Source: Bugula neritina
Taxonomy: Eukaryota > Bryozoa > Gymnolaemata > Cheilostomatida > Bugulidae
Assembly (NCBI GenBank): GCA_964035545.1
Contig: CAXIUT010000069.1
Coordinates: forward strand, 1 to 47,611
DNA length: 47,611 nt
Direction of reading: 5' to 3'
In this document: positions 1 through 10,875 of the stretch, piece by piece
Numbering within the stretch: position 1 is the stretch's first letter
Layout of the letters: each line of letters begins with the position of its first letter
Program-made: the position numbers and the translations under genes
The notes under the pieces: model-generated
The model's database searches: none
The model's input: only the letters and a program-made list of their open reading frames with translations
What the model was told of the DNA's origin: nothing

Positions 1-69
1 CCCAACCCCAACCCCAACCCCAACCCCAACCCCAACCCCAACCCCAACCCCAACCCCAACCCCAACCCC
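1..69. repeat. Left telomere of molecule A (C4A2 repeats)
   Basis: Uninterrupted CCCCAA repeats, about 11 units, running to the first base of the window. The C-rich strand reads 5'->3' inward, as expected for a left-hand chromosome end. The repeat is homogeneous, as in Tetrahymena-type telomeres. Confidence 0.95.
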
Positions 70-143
70 GAAATGATTGCTTTAAGTATATTTGAGAAGA
101 TATTATTTATATTAATTCTTATCTATGAATATATGTAGTTATA

Positions 144-821
144 TCAATATTTTTTATGATTTCTTTCTTCTTTATTGACCAATTTTTCAATAACATCATT
201 GAAGTTGAAGATAATAGACTAGTATTCCTCTACAACATATTTGATTTGTTTTTCTCTTTAATCTTTTTATCTTTATAGCTTCTATATCTAGGCCTATTGT
301 CTCTAGATGATGCTTCTATTAAACTTGATATCCATTCCTTGTTCTCCTTGTCTAACCTAGACATCTGCGTTACCAAGTTGTCCTAGCAATAGGACAAGTA
401 TTTAATAATTTTTGACTACATTGGAATCCAAGCCAACCATTTATCCTTATAATTTTTTGATATAGCTTCCCATTTTGAATCGATTGGTAAGCAGCTAGGC
501 TAGTACTTACTAAGATTATTTCGAATAGTATAGTCTATTTTATTGTCCTTCGCCTACATTTCTTAAGATATCTTGCATTAATTCTATTGGACTTTTATTC
601 CCGATATTTTTATTGTATTTTTATGACTTCATCATATTGAATCTAGTCTATGCTAATGGCTTTGTCTCAGTCTTAAATTATTTGTTGATTGTAGTTGTTT
701 GATTTGTCTATGATATTGTGTGACGAGGAATTGGCTAGTTGCCTATCCAGAGGTTGTCGGAGGGATTGTTAGGAGGTCGAGATTTTATGGAACGACTGTT
801 CTTGTTGCTGTAGGTACTCAT
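144..821 (-). CDS. Hypothetical coiled-coil protein next to the telomere
   Basis: Read with TAA/TAG as Glu, an ATG at 821 opens a 225-residue frame that ends at TGA 146-144, only 75 bp from the telomeric repeats. The N-terminal part is Asn/Ser/Thr-rich. The C-terminal third is charged, with heptad-like spacing (EKLEREKDEREKQI region), so a coiled coil is likely. The middle also reads plausibly in the next frame, so an unrecognised small intron pair cannot be excluded. I recognise no family. The gene runs tail-first into the chromosome end, leaving a very short 3' region. The next gene on the same strand ends 155 bp upstream of its start. Confidence 0.55.
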
Positions 822-976
822 TCTGGTTATTATTTTTATAATATTTTTGTCAGTTTGGATCGTATCAGTTTTAATTACTCATAATATCATCAATAAATAT
901 ATTGTATGATATATACTAAATAATTTATCTATTGAGTAAGTAGTTGATAGCATATAGGGTATGATAAGGATGATGA

Positions 977-2650
977 TCAGGTGGATTTGATTTTTTCCCA
1001 ATTTTTTATAAAAGAATTCAATATATTTTGCACACTGCTTCCGCTCTGTGAAATCATGTGCAATTGTTCCAAATCTAGTCCCTTAATCTATTTCAACAAA
1101 TCGACCTGCTTATTCAAATAATGAATAGACACATTCTTACGTTATATCTATTTCTATACAATGGGTGCTCGACCTTTACACTTCTATAGCTAATCAGCCG
1201 ACCTACCCAAGTCTCCCACAACTTATTCTGTTACTTTGTGCAAGGACTAGCTGGTTGATTTGCTGTGGCAGATGTCTTATTCTGTGTTGTTTTGGATGGT
1301 TTGGAGTTACTTCATGGTTTTGGTGTGGGTGTCGAGAGTGTCAGTTAGTTATTTTTTGTCCATTATCAAGGCAGAACACTATTGTTCTAAACTAGCCAAT
1401 CGATTGCTTAACAACTAGTATACTTCATCTTTTTCTGAAAGGTCGTTTTTCATCTATTTAAGCCATACCTTTTTAGCTCTCAAAGTTTGATCTTTCACCA
1501 TATTTTATCCCTCTCTTTCGATTATTTGCACCTCTCTCAAACACTCATCCATAATCACTAGATATTTGTTTTTATGCTGACGTTATATTTATCGCTATCT
1601 GGCTTACTCACTTAAAAACAACTAAATTTATGCTATTGTATTTTAGGCAGTTGATTTTTGTTTTTAATTTACCATTATTTTTTTGCGTAAAAGGCTGTTA
1701 GCATCTTACATTGGTTTCAACATAGGATTTGTATCTTATAATTACTACAATTATTAACACTGTTGACTAGTTTCTATCATATTCTCTCTCTAGTTCTTAA
1801 ATTTCTATTCAAATTTGTCATTCTTCTTCGTCTTTTCCTCTGCTATCCTCACCTATGCTATCTTCTCCTTCTATATCTAGCGATGTATTCTCTATATACT
1901 ATATCAAGTACTGACATCTACTAGTTCATCTTTTTGATCTGGTCATGCATGCGACGACTCTCCTCGCCCACCGCTGTATACTATTCAACAGCTAGTACAT
2001 ATTCTTTGATGATTCTAGGTATATAAATAGGTACTGACCAAGCTTATCATTAAATTCATTTCTTCTTTCATCTTTTTGTCGACGATGTCCTTCGATAATT
2101 TGATGTAGTCTATCGATTTATCCTTTTTGGGTTGTCAGTACTTCAGATGCTTAGTTTTTTTTCATGCCCAGAGATCCGAGTTGTTGCTATAGTTTGGCCT
2201 TAGTAGCGTTGTATTTATTTTTCATGGCTAGGATGTTTTAATTGATTGGGATTTAGTCTTTGAGGAAGTTGTCTAGCTAGTTGACACCTTATCTTTCTAA
2301 TATTTCTTTATCTTTCAGTAATTTGAGTTAATATTAGAGGTATTTGATTTCTTACTGTAGTCCCTAACTATTAAAGAATGTACTCCAATATACTAATCTT
2401 CTAGTACTTTTTGATTAGGTTTATTTTTGAGTTGATTGACTGCATGTTAGAAGCCTGATTTGTTGGTTTGCTAGAATCCACTTTTGGATGTCTTAGCAAA
2501 ATCATGTCCTTATACTTTTTTTGGTCTTGTGATCATTGATTTGCCGTTGAGGCCTTCGTTTGCATGGATGTTGCTGCCGATTACTTTGCTGTAGGCCATT
2601 GATTTGTTTGCGACTACTCCTTGGTGAAGAGATTGGGTTGCTTTGCGCAT
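977..2650 (-). CDS. Long coiled-coil protein, three short introns
   Basis: The ATG at 2650 follows an A+T-rich leader and the TGA is at 979-977. Removing GT-AG introns at 2378-2403 (26 nt), 2015-2034 (20 nt) and 1877-1899 (23 nt) gives one frame of 535 codons. After a basic N-terminal about 80 residues (MRKATQSLHQ start) almost the whole protein is charged and heptad-rich, with dense Glu, many of them TAA/TAG. It looks like a structural or cytoskeletal coiled-coil protein. No specific family was recognised. Intron 1 is the least certain boundary; the other two fit the GTA...TAG pattern used elsewhere in the window. Confidence 0.65.
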
Positions 2651-2735
2651 GATCAGTTATATCAATTAAATTAAACAATATAACTATAGTTAGTCATTCA
2701 TATTAGTTGCCTAAAGAATTAAAACAATAACAAGA

Positions 2736-3392
2736 TCACTTTTAGTTGAGTTAGTTGAGTTAGGAGATGACGCTGGTGCCTTTCCAGTTGGACTAAGAGT
2801 ATCTGAGGGAGGAGATGTTGTTTTAGCTATTGAAGGTAAACAAATCATTTCCTGGCTAATTGATTTATAGACTTGAAGATGGGCCTGAGAGGATTTCATG
2901 AGCTTTGCATTTGTTTTATTGTATATTTTATCCAAATCGATGATGTTCTAGGATGTATTCGGGCATGATTTAGTTTTGAGTTGAGGGGATGGTTTATAAG
3001 CTGGTTAATTTCTTTTTAAACAAAGGTTTTTCTTTCAAATACAATACATTCTATTTACTTGCTTTTGCTTTCTTTACGCCCACTTTAGCTTATGCTTTCT
3101 ATTATATTACTACTGATGGAACACGATAGGATTATACTTGACTCTCATCCATTGCTTTAAATTCTGCAGTTTGACCTAATTCTCCTGAAGCTGTTATTTA
3201 AAATATTTTCTTTCTTTTGTATTTTGGAGAAGTAGGAATCTATTTGTTTCTTTAGTTGTGACTGTTACATTGGATAGTTTTGGTTTATGGAAGGGAGGGT
3301 GCTTGCTTCGATGATTGGAGGGATGGTTGTGAGGAGAGGTAATTTTGGGATGATAGAGAAGAGTGGTTTTGTTTCAAGAATGAGGTCAACAT
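2736..3392 (-). CDS. Hypothetical Ser/Lys-rich protein
   Basis: One uninterrupted 219-codon frame under the TAR=Glu code, ATG at 3392 and TGA at 2738-2736. The first 60 residues are rich in Ser/Gln/Pro, followed by a Lys/Ala-rich stretch and a more acidic C-terminus ending in SELNELNEK. No domain, signal peptide or membrane segment is visible. It lies 85 bp upstream of the start of the coiled-coil gene on the same strand. I do not recognise the family. Frame closure over 657 bp with TGA as the only stop is moderate evidence. Confidence 0.5.
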
Positions 3393-3518
3393 TTTTGGAA
3401 TTTGTTTGTTATTGTAAAATACTATAGAAATCATAGAATTATCAAAGCTATTATGTTTTTGATAGTTATATGTGAATTGATAGTTATTGGATATGATAAG
3501 TAAAAGTAATAAAAAGGA

Positions 3519-4483
3519 TCATATTTGTTCAAGACTGCACTAACTTAGATCTAGGCTGATGAGATCTTCTTATCTTTTACTTTTTTTTCCTCTTTTAATT
3601 TATTTTCCTATTCCAATTTCCATCTACCTATTATCCATTCTCGATATAACATTTAACTGTCTCTTCAAATGGTCATTCTAGTATCTATATCTCTAAATTT
3701 AATGTCTTATTTTATCATTTTAATATTTTAATTTTTAAGTTTACCTAACTGTTTTATTAAACTATGTCTTATATCTCAAAAGCATTGAATTTTACATCTA
3801 TAGGTATTTTATTTTATCATTTGCTTTTGATATTTCTTTCTTTGCTGCTTATAAAGTGTATCGTAGCTAGTTTTACCCTTTTTGAACTTGTTATTATAAA
3901 CCATCTATTACAATTTTCATTTTATCAACCTCATATTTTTGTCCATTTATACGCTATATAGTACCTTATAGCTCTTAGATCATTCTATTCTTTATATTGA
4001 TTTGCTATTCCAATCTACAACTCTGTTCCTTTTGTAGTTTGCATTGTTAACGTCTATTTTTGCAAGTCATGCATTATTTCTAACTATATCGTTATTTTAA
4101 AGCTTCCATTTTCTTTTATTGATCTTTTGAACGTCTTCTCTAGATACGCGGCACGTATAAAGCATTCACTGAACGATTATGCATAAGAGAGGAGTCTGTT
4201 GTATCGTCCATGTCGTGATTTTGCTTTGAAAGAGGTAGTGGGCAATCGAATTTCTTAAGGTTTGCTTGTTATATAAGGTTTTTATCTAATTTAAAAGATG
4301 GTTTTTGGTAGCGTAGGGTGTTGAGGAGGTTAGTGGCACTAGTTGATGTTACAATTTTTAGTTATCTTTGACTGACCGTTTTGACTTTCTATTATTTCTT
4401 TTTCTATTCTGTCTCAAATGGTATTGTTTAGTTGTTAATAATACAACTTTGTCTAGAATTATCGAGATGTTATAAAATTCCAT
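3519..4483 (-). CDS. Hypothetical coiled-coil protein
   Basis: The C-terminal 230 codons (about 4208 down to TGA 3521-3519) form a clear charged coiled coil, with motifs such as RLEEQINIKNR and EELEGTIERI, many of the Glu being TAA/TAG. The N-terminal exon probably starts at ATG 4483 and needs one short intron of 3n+2 length to join the second frame. A GT...AG segment near 4347-4360 would restore frame but is only 14 nt, so the boundary is provisional. A start at the in-frame ATG near 4210 is the alternative. Function unknown. Confidence 0.5.
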
Positions 4484-4790
4484 CTTTCTTTTTTTTATCG
4501 AAGGCAAAAGTGGGACTACCTAATGGTTTTCTCACAAAAAGTCGTTTTTTTTTGTTATTTTATTCAGCATTAGGAGATGTGAGTAGATTGGGGAGGGTTG
4601 TATTGTGGTAGTCGATATCGATTGTTTTGGGGGACTGATGATAAGCATTCATATTATATTTCCTTCTCTTGAAATTATTATACTCTAGTTATTAAACAAA
4701 CTCAGTAGATAAAAGTTATACTATTGTTATTGTTTGATTTAAAAAGACGGAATATGTTTTTATCTCAAAATAAATAAATATTTGAATCGA
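4484..4790. other. Intergenic region, no gene seen
   Basis: Just over 300 bp between the divergent coiled-coil gene and RBX1. It holds T-runs and short G-rich patches. I see no convincing coding frame or RNA gene. Confidence 0.4.
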
Positions 4791-5075
4791 ATGGAGGTGG
4801 ATAAACGCATTGAGATAAAGAAGTGGAACGCGGTGGCTTTGTGGAGTTGGAATGTGGCGGTTGAGAATTGTGCTATTTGTAAGAATAGTATTAATGAGAC
4901 TTGTTTGGAGTGTCAGGCTAATTAGATAGCTGATAGTTAGTCTTGCTTGATTAGTTGGGGAGCTTGCAACCATGCCTATCATACTCACTGTATTAGTCGA
5001 TGGACGAGTCAAAAAAAAAATACCTGTCCTCTGTGTCAAAAATCATGGAATACTGTCAAAACTGCCAAAGAGTGA
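4791..5075 (+). CDS. RBX1: RBX1/ROC1, RING subunit of cullin-RING ubiquitin ligases
   Basis: A 94-residue protein with the RBX1 signature in order: [13 protein letters not shown], then CAIC, CLECQAN, then [16 protein letters not shown] and CPLC. These supply the Cys/His ligands of the RBX-type RING-H2 that binds zinc, docks on cullin C-termini and recruits the ubiquitin-charged E2. Two in-frame TAGs fall at Glu positions between the zinc-ligand blocks. The start ATG at 4791 gives [12 protein letters not shown], close to the N-terminal edge of the conserved core. The family is usually about 105-120 residues, so a short upstream exon is possible. The convergent bZIP gene ends 57 bp downstream. 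Confidence 0.93.
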
Positions 5076-5132
5076 TCGTCTAATTTGAATTTCATAATTA
5101 TTTAACAAAGAATTAAAGATATTTCCTTGTGA

Positions 5133-6070
5133 TCATATCTAATGAGGCATCATCGCCATGATTTGACCCTACATTTGGTTTGTTCCCCAGAGCGCCATTA
5201 ACTTCCGACGGACTCCTTCGCGTAGCCGATCTACCATTCCTTTGTCTTCGACTTGGGTTTCGAGAGTTGCTTAGATTTATTGCATGATTTGCTGAGGTGG
5301 AATGGATACTGGTTAATTTTTGGATGACAGGACGTCAAGGGTGTTTTCTTGTATTTTAGCAATAGTTCTTGTGCTTTGAATAGGGTCGAATATTTATCTG
5401 ATGACTGAGAACAAGAAGAAGATGCCTAGGAAGATAAGCATTCTTGCGAAAGGGTTTTTGATTTACACTTGTTTGTTTCTAATCTATTAGAGGTGATACT
5501 TTTGTTGTGCCTAGAATTTGAGTCTTTAGTTTTATATTTTTTGTTGTTTGCATTCTTATTGCAGTTGTCGATTTAGTTCTTCTAGAGCCTTCACCTTTTA
5601 TTTCTTTTTGTCTCTTGATACCTGAGCGCTGATTCGATTTCTTTGCTTTTTGAAATCTTCATCCTATTATCCCATTGGAATATATGTTGCTCTTCTTTCA
5701 TATACACCATTCTTTCTAGCTTTAGCACGATTTCTTTTTAATTTGTTCTTATATCTTACTATTCTTTTTCTTAACAGTCCCACATCTACTGATTAAAACA
5801 TACTGTTGTCGACCTTGTGGATGAGTTAGTTGATTGGTGTATCACAGATGTCAACTTGTTCCTCGAGGTAGCTGATAATCTAGGTCAGTAGAGTTGTACA
5901 TCTGTTACTGATGACGATGGCTGGATGAGAGGTGTTTCTGAGGGAGATTAGTTGGCGAAGGAAGCGATAAAAGGATTAAAGTTTTATTGACTTTGGTTGG
6001 GGAAATCGACTTCTAGGTCAAAAATTTTAAGAGGTTGTGAGGTGAGTTCGGATTGGAATGAATTTATCAT
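5133..6070 (-). CDS. bZIP transcription factor with C-terminal membrane anchor
   Basis: Predicted 302 residues with one 29-nt intron (5880-5908). Residues 1-125 are acidic and Ser/Asn-rich, as in an activation region. At about 131-147 lies the basic region KKQRNRISAQVSRDKKK, which carries the N-x7-R core of bZIP DNA-binding domains and is closest in style to XBP1/HAC1/ATF6. A zipper follows, with Leu at 153, 160 and 174. Residues about 200-214 (MLIFLGIFFLFSVI) form one hydrophobic span, followed by about 85 residues that would sit in the lumen. This is the layout of ATF6 or plant bZIP17/28, which are released from the ER by intramembrane proteolysis under stress. No luminal homology to ATF6 was recognised, so the pathway is inference. 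Confidence 0.8.
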
Positions 6071-6225
6071 AAGTAATTAATTATTAATATTTAAATGATA
6101 AGCTATCAGAATACTGAATCCTATTCTAACAACAGATTTAACCAACAGATAATCATACGTACAAAATAAATATAAATATTATTTCTTTAAACTCCCAGAT
6201 GCATCAATAATAATACTAAATAAAA

Positions 6226-7803
6226 ATGCAAACGCCAAAAACCTTCGATTTTCCATCATTATATCCTAGTCTAGACTAATCTTTGACAAATCTCTAACAG
6301 ACAATGGGTATGTAGAGTCCAATTATAAAGCCACCACCCGTATTCCATCCCCATCCTAATCATCATTCAAGATTGCAACTTGAATCGTAAAATCTATAGG
6401 CCAGTATTGATGAAGGGATGACTCTTTTCATGGGTGGCTATCAAAAATATAAGTGTTTTAAGTGTTATGGGGTGAGGAGTAGTCAGTAGATGGGTTATTC
6501 TATGGGTTTATGCGAGTAGTGTGATGGAAGTTAGTATATTAATGACAATCATCCGATAGCTGGGCTGTTGGATAAGGTGTTGAAGTCCAAGTTACCAACT
6601 TTGATGTAAAAAATAAAAGAAGAACAGGAAATGAGCTATCATCAGAAAATAGATTGTAGAAATTGTAAATTAATCATCAATACAACCTAGCACTACATAT
6701 GCGACCAATGTGACTACAATATTTGTTTATTTTGTTACTAGAATCAGAGATACATACATATACCTTTCCACGTTCTTTCGAAAAAGCCAATAAAAACTCC
6801 AATAATAAAGCTAAAACCAAATTTGCCTCCAATGAAAAAAATAAGTGAATAGTTATAATCTTAATAGCAATTAGCTTTGTAGTAGGAGTTGATTTGTTCA
6901 TCATGCAAGTCATGTATATAGGAGTGTTACTAAATATGTTAAAATTGTCAAAAAGAACATTAGTTGTATATCCTATGTACTAGCTGTTCTAATAATAGTC
7001 AGTTTTTGCATGATATTTCTCATAATTTTATCATGAAAACTGTCACTAAAGAATCTATGCTGCCTGATTTCTTGAATAGACAGTCTGGCGATAGTAGTGT
7101 CGTCAGAATATCTGGGTTGATGGAATCAGAACAGTAAATTTAGTTGGATTCGCCTTCTACGCCTTTCAAGCAGAGTGGTGTCAAAACTATATCATCGTCT
7201 ATTGTGTTTATGCCAGCAATTGAAATGACTAATTCCATGTAAATACCTTAACTTAAATTATAAAACCTTAATAACAACCTATCTGCTCCTCAGGTTTTAT
7301 AAAACTAACCAGAATCATAGCTATTTTAAACATGTTTAACTTTCAATCCATAGATGTCAACATCCCAAGAGCCAATCCCATCAAATCCCGAGATGAAGAC
7401 AAACATATCTCCACCAAAACCCAAAAAAACAACTCAGAGAAATGACTCTTTGATAAATATAAACATGGACTAACTAGATCACGATTCACGGACATCATTT
7501 TTCTAGAAATCTTATAATGCCTGCCAAACTTCTCGTTCTAATCGTGATCGATAAGATTACTTGTTTTCTGGATATCAATGTGATCTATGCTATGCTACTC
7601 CTATCAAAAATAAGAGATATCACTGCTAGGAGTGTGAAGATTATGATATTTGTGAGCAGTGTTATGATCGGAAGAGGGGACTGCATGAACACGGAAGGTT
7701 TGAGGAGATCGATGGGAGAGAGTTGTTAAAGAAGAGAGAAGAAATGGTCAATCAGATTAGATGTACTTCTATTGCGAGGTATTCTATGGGCAGAAAATAT
7801 TGA
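6226..7803 (+). CDS. Protein with three ZZ-type zinc-finger-like domains
   Basis: One intron-free 525-residue frame, ATG at 6226 and TGA at 7801-7803. Cys pairs cluster in several modules: CFKCYGV..CEECDG near residue 75, CRNCKLII..CDQCDYNICLFCY near 150, CSSCKSC..CENCQ..CTSC near 230, and a full ZZ module near 450 (CDLCYATPIKNKRYHCEECE then YDICEQCYD and HEHGRF). ZZ domains bind two zinc ions and recognise histone tails or N-degrons. Low-complexity Ser/Pro/Asn linkers separate the modules. In the best modules TAG codes a Glu beside Cys (HCEECE). Specific function unknown. Confidence 0.8.
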
Positions 7804-7856
7804 TTTTACTTGATTTGTTGATAATTCTTATTTAAGCAATGATAAACAATTAAAAA

Positions 7857-9350
7857 TCAAAAGTTTTGGGCTTATATGACTAGTTTGATAGATTCCATTT
7901 ATTTAATACCTGCTTCACCTTCTATGATAACTTTCTAAATATCTACCATTATTCCATTGAGATATACTATAACAGCAAAGCTTTTGACAACCAAATTGAT
8001 TCTTTTCTTTCGAACGAGCTACATCGCTGGCTAAGTATTCTATTCTAACAATCTGACCTATTCACCTAACAGCCAATATAGTTATTATGAAAAGTTATCT
8101 TATTAAATAAGATTTATAAAATTGCCACTTTTCTAGATAATGTGGTTGTATAGTTAGCGTAGTGCATCTTTTATTTTTTTGTTTTAGGTTTTAAGTTGCT
8201 ATTATAGACGGAGACCTTGGAGAGATTGGTTGAATTGACGCAGTTCGTTCAAAGAGACCAAGGCGAATGGGAATACGAAGGGACTTTATGTTGGATTTGG
8301 ATTTTAGAGGGCTTTTAGTATTTTTAATCTTTCTAGATAAAATTTTTTATAGGTTAAAAAGAGGAGCTAGTCCCAGCATTAGACTTCTTAGTAGATTTAT
8401 TTGAACTGTTTGACATAAGAGGGTAGCAAGTTGAGCAACTAGAGATGCAATTATACTTTTTATACTATTTAGGATTAACCTCTACTTCTACCATTGATAC
8501 TTTATAACATGAGATTGACAGATTATTCCAGAGGAAATGTTTGATTGAGTTGTCTAACTTTAAGTACGATTCTTTTATTTCTTGATCTTGCTTTTATTCG
8601 GGCTACATGTTGTTAATTTTGCTTTATTTTCTTATTTCTAGGCGATGATTTCTCATCATTTTTTGTTATTGATGGGATCATACAACGTTAGATCGAACAG
8701 GCATTCCGACTGCTTTTCGGTCTGACTGTTTTGAGTGATTTTATTTTTTATAAAATATGATTTCTACTCTTATTTCTACTCTTTTATTTACTTCTATTAT
8801 CGTTATTGATAGATTACTTGTTATTTTACTATTATTTGGATTATTTTGATACAATTTTACTGCTTTATTCTGTGGGTACATGGGATACTTGTTTGATAAA
8901 ATATTTGGCATATTCCATTGCACTTCTGGATTTCTATTTTTTATGTTAGAAACTAGCTATCCTCTTGACCACATCTGATCCACTATTTACTACATCTAAT
9001 CCACCATTTTATACTTGTTTATTTCTTTTCATATAGTTTCTACGAGAATACTGTTGGTATTCGCTTTTTCTTTGTTCTGCTTTGAACTATCGATGTTCTG
9101 TCTATCTTTGTTCCTTTTGTAGTTATTTAGTAGTTGTAGTAATTGATGGTTCTTTTTTATGAAATGGAGGCAATTGGGAAGTCAAATTAGTTTGTGAGAA
9201 AGGCTATGTTGGAAGACGTTAGGAGAGTCGCTGATTTTTATTGCGATTGGTAAAAATAGAAGAAGAAGGACGCTCCACAGCTATGGTAGATGCTTTTTGT
9301 GGACGAGGGCACATGGCAGGGTGTAGAGTCTTTTGTTTTGCACTGTACAT
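7857..9350 (-). CDS. Long hypothetical protein, coiled-coil C-terminal half
   Basis: A single frame of 498 codons from ATG 9350 to TGA 7859-7857 with no intron. The N-terminal 230 residues are Ser/Thr/Arg/Lys-rich and low in complexity. The C-terminal 250 are amphipathic and Glu-rich (for example LYWLLGEEVRLLEENTE). Two further in-frame ATGs (9314 and about 9026) are alternative starts. A shorter plus-strand frame overlaps it but is rejected. No family recognised. IMP3 on the same strand ends 169 bp upstream. Confidence 0.65.
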
Positions 9351-9519
9351 CTGGTTCTAGTTCAACGATAATACACAGCTATTATTGTTATACTCCATTT
9401 ACCAGTATTTGTTATTATAAAACAAATATCAACACTATCAAAGACAATAGTTGTTACAGGTTGAAATTGATGGATCTACTGTCTTTGATTGTAGAAATAA
9501 TAGCTAAAGACATACATTA

Positions 9520-10068
9520 TCAGTTGTTGACATCGTAGTCGTCAAACTTGTCATTGAATTCGAGGATTTTCTTCTTTATTTTAGAAGTCTAGACCCAACC
9601 AACGTGATCTTATAGTTGTCTACTCACTAAAAAGGCAGGATCTGTGACGACTTCTGTTCCTACTCGAACATGTCCTTGTTCGATAAAAGTCACACTCTAC
9701 TTCATAGTCTATGCGAATTTTAAACTGCACATTAGCACTGCTAGCCTTCTGCGACAAAATGCACTAACAGCTAGTTTCTCAGTATCTTCTATGTTATTTT
9801 TGGAGTTGATGAGACCCATGTTATGCAGTTTTAGCAATAGTTGTTCTGTAACTTTAATTCGAAGAGGATCATCTTTTGGGAGTTGTTTTAGTTTGTGGAC
9901 TAAGGCCGTGATTAGTCCTGCTATTTTGGAGTAGTGGCTGTAATCTTGGCGGTCTTGTAGGTGATATCTATGTGATACTTTTGACTATCTTCGATCTGAT
10001 TCTATTTTCCAGTCTACGAAGTTAACTTTTTTCAGGAGTTTTTGCTAATGATATTTGAGTTTTCGCAT
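9520..10068 (-). CDS. IMP3: IMP3, U3 snoRNP protein (small-subunit processome)
   Basis: A 182-residue protein (human 184) that is colinear with IMP3: MRKLKYHEQKLLKKVNF at the N-terminus, YHLQDRQDYSHYSK, SAFCRRRL, IEQGHVRVG and VVTDPAFLVSRQLED. It carries an S4 RNA-binding fold and bridges U3 snoRNA to pre-18S rRNA in the nucleolar SSU processome. The TAG in HEQKLL and the TAA in RQLED fall on glutamates found in animal homologues, direct support for TAR=Glu. No intron. It lies 70 bp downstream of the QDPR stop on the same strand. Confidence 0.95.
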
Positions 10069-10138
10069 TGTTGATTATTTCTACTATAATTATAAAATTA
10101 ATCTGAAAAGATATGATAAAACAATATATGATATTTAA

Positions 10139-10828
10139 TCAGAGGTATTCTGGTTGCAAATTTTAATTTTTGACTTTCAAAGCAACGAATGATCCATTTT
10201 TGGGGACATTCAATCCTTAGACCCATCCAAGTAGTAACTATCCGATTTGCTATGGTTTTGACCATTTTCTAAAATCAGAATTGGGCATGGCTAAACGATT
10301 AGTTTCTGTATCAATTGTTTAGGGTAAAATAGTAACTACTTTACATTTGTATTATTCAGCTTTTTATGCCAAAGCAGTAGCCAGATAGTGCACTCCAGTT
10401 TTGGCAAGAGAATAGGCCAACATTTAAGGTTGTGGATCTTTATAAACAGCCAAAGCACCAGTAAAAGTAATCAACCCGTTTTATTTAAGATATTTAGTGG
10501 CTAAATGTGCACCCAATAGCGATGGATACAGACAGACCTAATTCATCGACTTGACAGATTGATAGTAGTTATCTTATTTGATACTGCCGCCAGTCCATCC
10601 GCCAGCCATTACTAAAATAGCATCGTATTTCATATTTAGAGATTTGACTTAGTTGATAGCGTATTGATTGATTTATGATGGTTGTTTTCCTGCTTCTAAG
10701 ATGATATTTTGTTTTGCTTGTTGGTGATTTTTGAAGTCGATGTTTACTATTGTGTGTTTGGACATGGTGGTGATTACTTTTGAACCCAGCTGGCCTCCTC
10801 CCCCCAAACAAAGAATGTTTTTGAGCAT
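10139..10828 (-). CDS. QDPR: Dihydropteridine reductase (short-chain dehydrogenase)
   Basis: A 229-residue SDR-fold enzyme without introns. It has the Rossmann loop GGGGQLGSK near residue 9, the AGGWTGG block near 78, the catalytic Y-x3-K (AYSLAKTG) near 150 and the ILPETIDTETNR block near 185 that is characteristic of QDPR. It regenerates tetrahydrobiopterin from quinonoid dihydrobiopterin using NADH in the cytosol. TAG/TAA encode Glu in PEMLAYSL, EKAEEYKC and ILPETID. The start at 10828 is close to the family N-terminus. It is divergent from the gene at 10876, with only 47 bp between the two ATGs. Confidence 0.93.
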
Positions 10829-10875
10829 AATTAATTATAGGTTATATGAGTTGTTTATTAGAAAAACATAATTAT
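10829..10875. promoter_or_regulatory. 47-bp divergent intergenic region
   Basis: The spacer between the ATG of QDPR (minus) and the ATG of the next gene (plus) is only 47 bp and A+T-rich. Both promoters and both 5' leaders must fit here or extend into coding sequence. No motif is asserted. Confidence 0.6.

Noticed and set aside
8140-8585. Plus-strand frame of about 138 residues with a plausible 29-nt intron
   Set aside because: The opposite strand carries an uninterrupted 498-codon frame with much better amphipathic, Glu-rich character. With TGA as the only stop, long shadow frames are common.
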